Assembly (NCBI GenBank): GCA_002825515.1
Contig: PJET01000102.1
Coordinates: 1-6,086, forward strand
Reading direction: 5' to 3'
Source of the DNA: Candidatus Thorarchaeota archaeon MP11T_1
GTDB taxonomy: Archaea; Asgardarchaeota; Thorarchaeia; Thorarchaeales; Thorarchaeaceae
Length of the DNA: 6,086 nt
The position numbers were made by a program, and so were the translations under genes. The stretch's first letter is position 1. Every line of letters starts with the position of its first letter. Of the stretch, positions 5,325-6,086 are shown piece by piece. The notes beneath the pieces were generated by a model. That model worked only from the letters and a program-made list of their open reading frames with translations, had not been told where the DNA came from and did not search any database.

Positions 5325-5999
5325 ATGACTAAACCAGTAATATGGGTCGAAGGCATCATAGGAGCTGGAAAGACCGAGCTGACTAAAATCCTATGCAGAG
5401 AAATGAATTTCGAGGGGCTCTATGAACCCGTCGATCAGAACCCCTACCTTAAGATGTTCTATGAAGATATGAGTAAGTGGGCCTTCCCCATGCAGATACT
5501 ATTGTTACACAAACGATTTGCCCTTCAGAAAAGGGCTGCATACTCAGCTTATGTAGATGGAGGTCCCGAGGGATACATCGTAGACCGTGGACTCCCCGGC
5601 GATCGGGTATTCGCCAAGCTATTGACACAGCAAGGTCATATAGAGCAGATAGACTGGGAAACTTACGAATTGGCTTACAATATAATGCATCAGTCGTTGG
5701 TGGCGCCCAATTTGCTGTTGTACCTTGACGTACATCCAGATGAAGCCTACCAGCGAGCGAGGAAAAGAGCAAGGGACGAAGAGAGTCCCATGCCAGATGA
5801 CAGCTTCAGAGAATACCTAGGAGAACTGGAGCGTGAGTATCTAATACTTCTCGATGAAATATACCAACAGAAACATCACTGGAGCAGAGGGATGAAAATT
5901 CTTAGAATCCCTTGGAGAAACATAGACATGGACAATCCAGACAAAGACAAAATACAGGCTCTTGTAGCCAAGATTAGAAAAGAATTAGAATGCTTGTGA
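5325..5999 (+). CDS. Deoxynucleoside kinase family protein (dNK/dGK/dCK-like, 224 aa)
   Basis: P-loop kinase of the deoxynucleoside kinase family, which phosphorylates deoxynucleosides to monophosphates using ATP or another NTP in nucleotide salvage, in the cytosol. Seen in order: P-loop GIIGAGKT (residues 10-17) after strand VIWVE; EPVDQNPYL (34-42), in which E34 matches the family's substrate-binding glutamate region; WAFPMQILLLHKRF (52-65), the family's aromatic/Gln helix, with Q57 expected to contact the base; DRGLPGDRVFAK (87-98), the DR/ERS motif with catalytic and sugar-binding residues; LLLYLDVHPDEAYQRARKRARDEE (130-153), the strand leading to the Arg-rich lid. The length of 224 residues is normal for the bacterial and viral-type members. 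The ATG is the first start in frame. Base specificity (A, G, C or T) cannot be read with confidence. A thymidylate kinase is less likely because its DR(Y/H) and lid patterns differ. It stands alone on its strand, with noncoding DNA on both sides. Confidence 0.88.
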   Translation: MTKPVIWVEGIIGAGKTELTKILCREMNFEGLYEPVDQNPYLKMFYEDMSKWAFPMQILLLHKRFALQKRAAYSAYVDGGPEGYIVDRGLPGDRVFAKLLTQQGHIEQIDWETYELAYNIMHQSLVAPNLLLYLDVHPDEAYQRARKRARDEESPMPDDSFREYLGELEREYLILLDEIYQQKHHWSRGMKILRIPWRNIDMDNPDKDKIQALVAKIRKELECL

Positions 6000-6055
6000 C
6001 CGGTGCTGGAGCTCAGTTCTATATACAGATTAATCATGTTTTACCCTGCCAAATG

Positions 6056-6075
6056 TATGGATAGGGACATCCATA
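6056..6075. repeat. 7-bp inverted repeat near the right edge
   Basis: TATGGAT (6056-6062) and ATCCATA (6069-6075) form a perfect stem around a 6-base loop, 57 bases after the kinase stop. No T-run follows within the window, so it is not a clear terminator; it could be part of a terminator, an operator or coincidence. The 87 bases after the kinase otherwise contain only a TATA-like CTATATAC at 6019-6026. Confidence 0.3.
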
Positions 6076-6086
6076 AATCGACAATC

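Noticed and set aside
6036..6086. Start of a new plus-strand ORF at ATG 6036, open to the window edge; also a minus-strand frame that could be the tail of a convergent gene
   Set aside because: Only 17 codons are visible with no ribosome-binding site on the plus strand, and the minus-strand fragment is too short to judge.

Overview
The window looks like a piece of an Asgard archaeal chromosome. I lean towards a Thorarchaeota-type lineage, but the sequence cannot fix this. The reasons are an archaeal-type SMC ATPase, three small Roadblock/LC7 proteins (a family greatly expanded in Asgard archaea), and a zinc-finger plus von Willebrand A (vWA) protein whose domain order and key motifs match the eukaryotic COPII coat subunits Sec23/Sec24. 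AT-rich TATA-like boxes and Shine-Dalgarno (SD) sequences lie upstream of most genes, as expected for an archaeon. No mobile element, CRISPR array, rRNA or tRNA was seen.

Layout. 1-1401 (minus) is the N-terminal part of a chromosome-segregation SMC protein, cut by the window edge. 1600-1965 (minus) is a Roadblock protein upstream of SMC on the same strand. A divergent control region (1966-2159) separates it from the 540-residue Sec23/24-like protein (2160-3782, plus), which ends in a clear hairpin plus T-run terminator at 3803-3841. After about 300 noncoding bases, a two-gene plus-strand operon (4085-4384 and 4411-4875, 26 bases apart) encodes two more Roadblock proteins, the second with an acidic C-terminal tail. 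A 44-residue zinc-ribbon protein (4964-5098, minus) faces this operon. It is divergent from a deoxynucleoside kinase-family gene (5325-5999, plus). The last 87 bases are noncoding or hold only a fragment.

How it may fit together. Roadblock proteins are scaffolds and regulators of small Ras/Rag/Arf-like GTPases, and Sec23/Sec24 form the inner COPII coat recruited by the small GTPase Sar1. Three Roadblock genes on both sides of a Sec23/24-like gene therefore suggest a membrane-trafficking or GTPase-signalling neighbourhood. No GTPase is encoded here, so a functional link is inference from proximity and family knowledge. SMC and the deoxynucleoside kinase are probably unrelated neighbours (chromosome maintenance and nucleotide salvage).

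The most interesting item is the Sec23/24-like protein. It keeps an apparently intact metal-binding MIDAS site and ends at a short helical segment with no gelsolin-like domain, which would fit a reduced or ancestral form of the eukaryotic coat protein.
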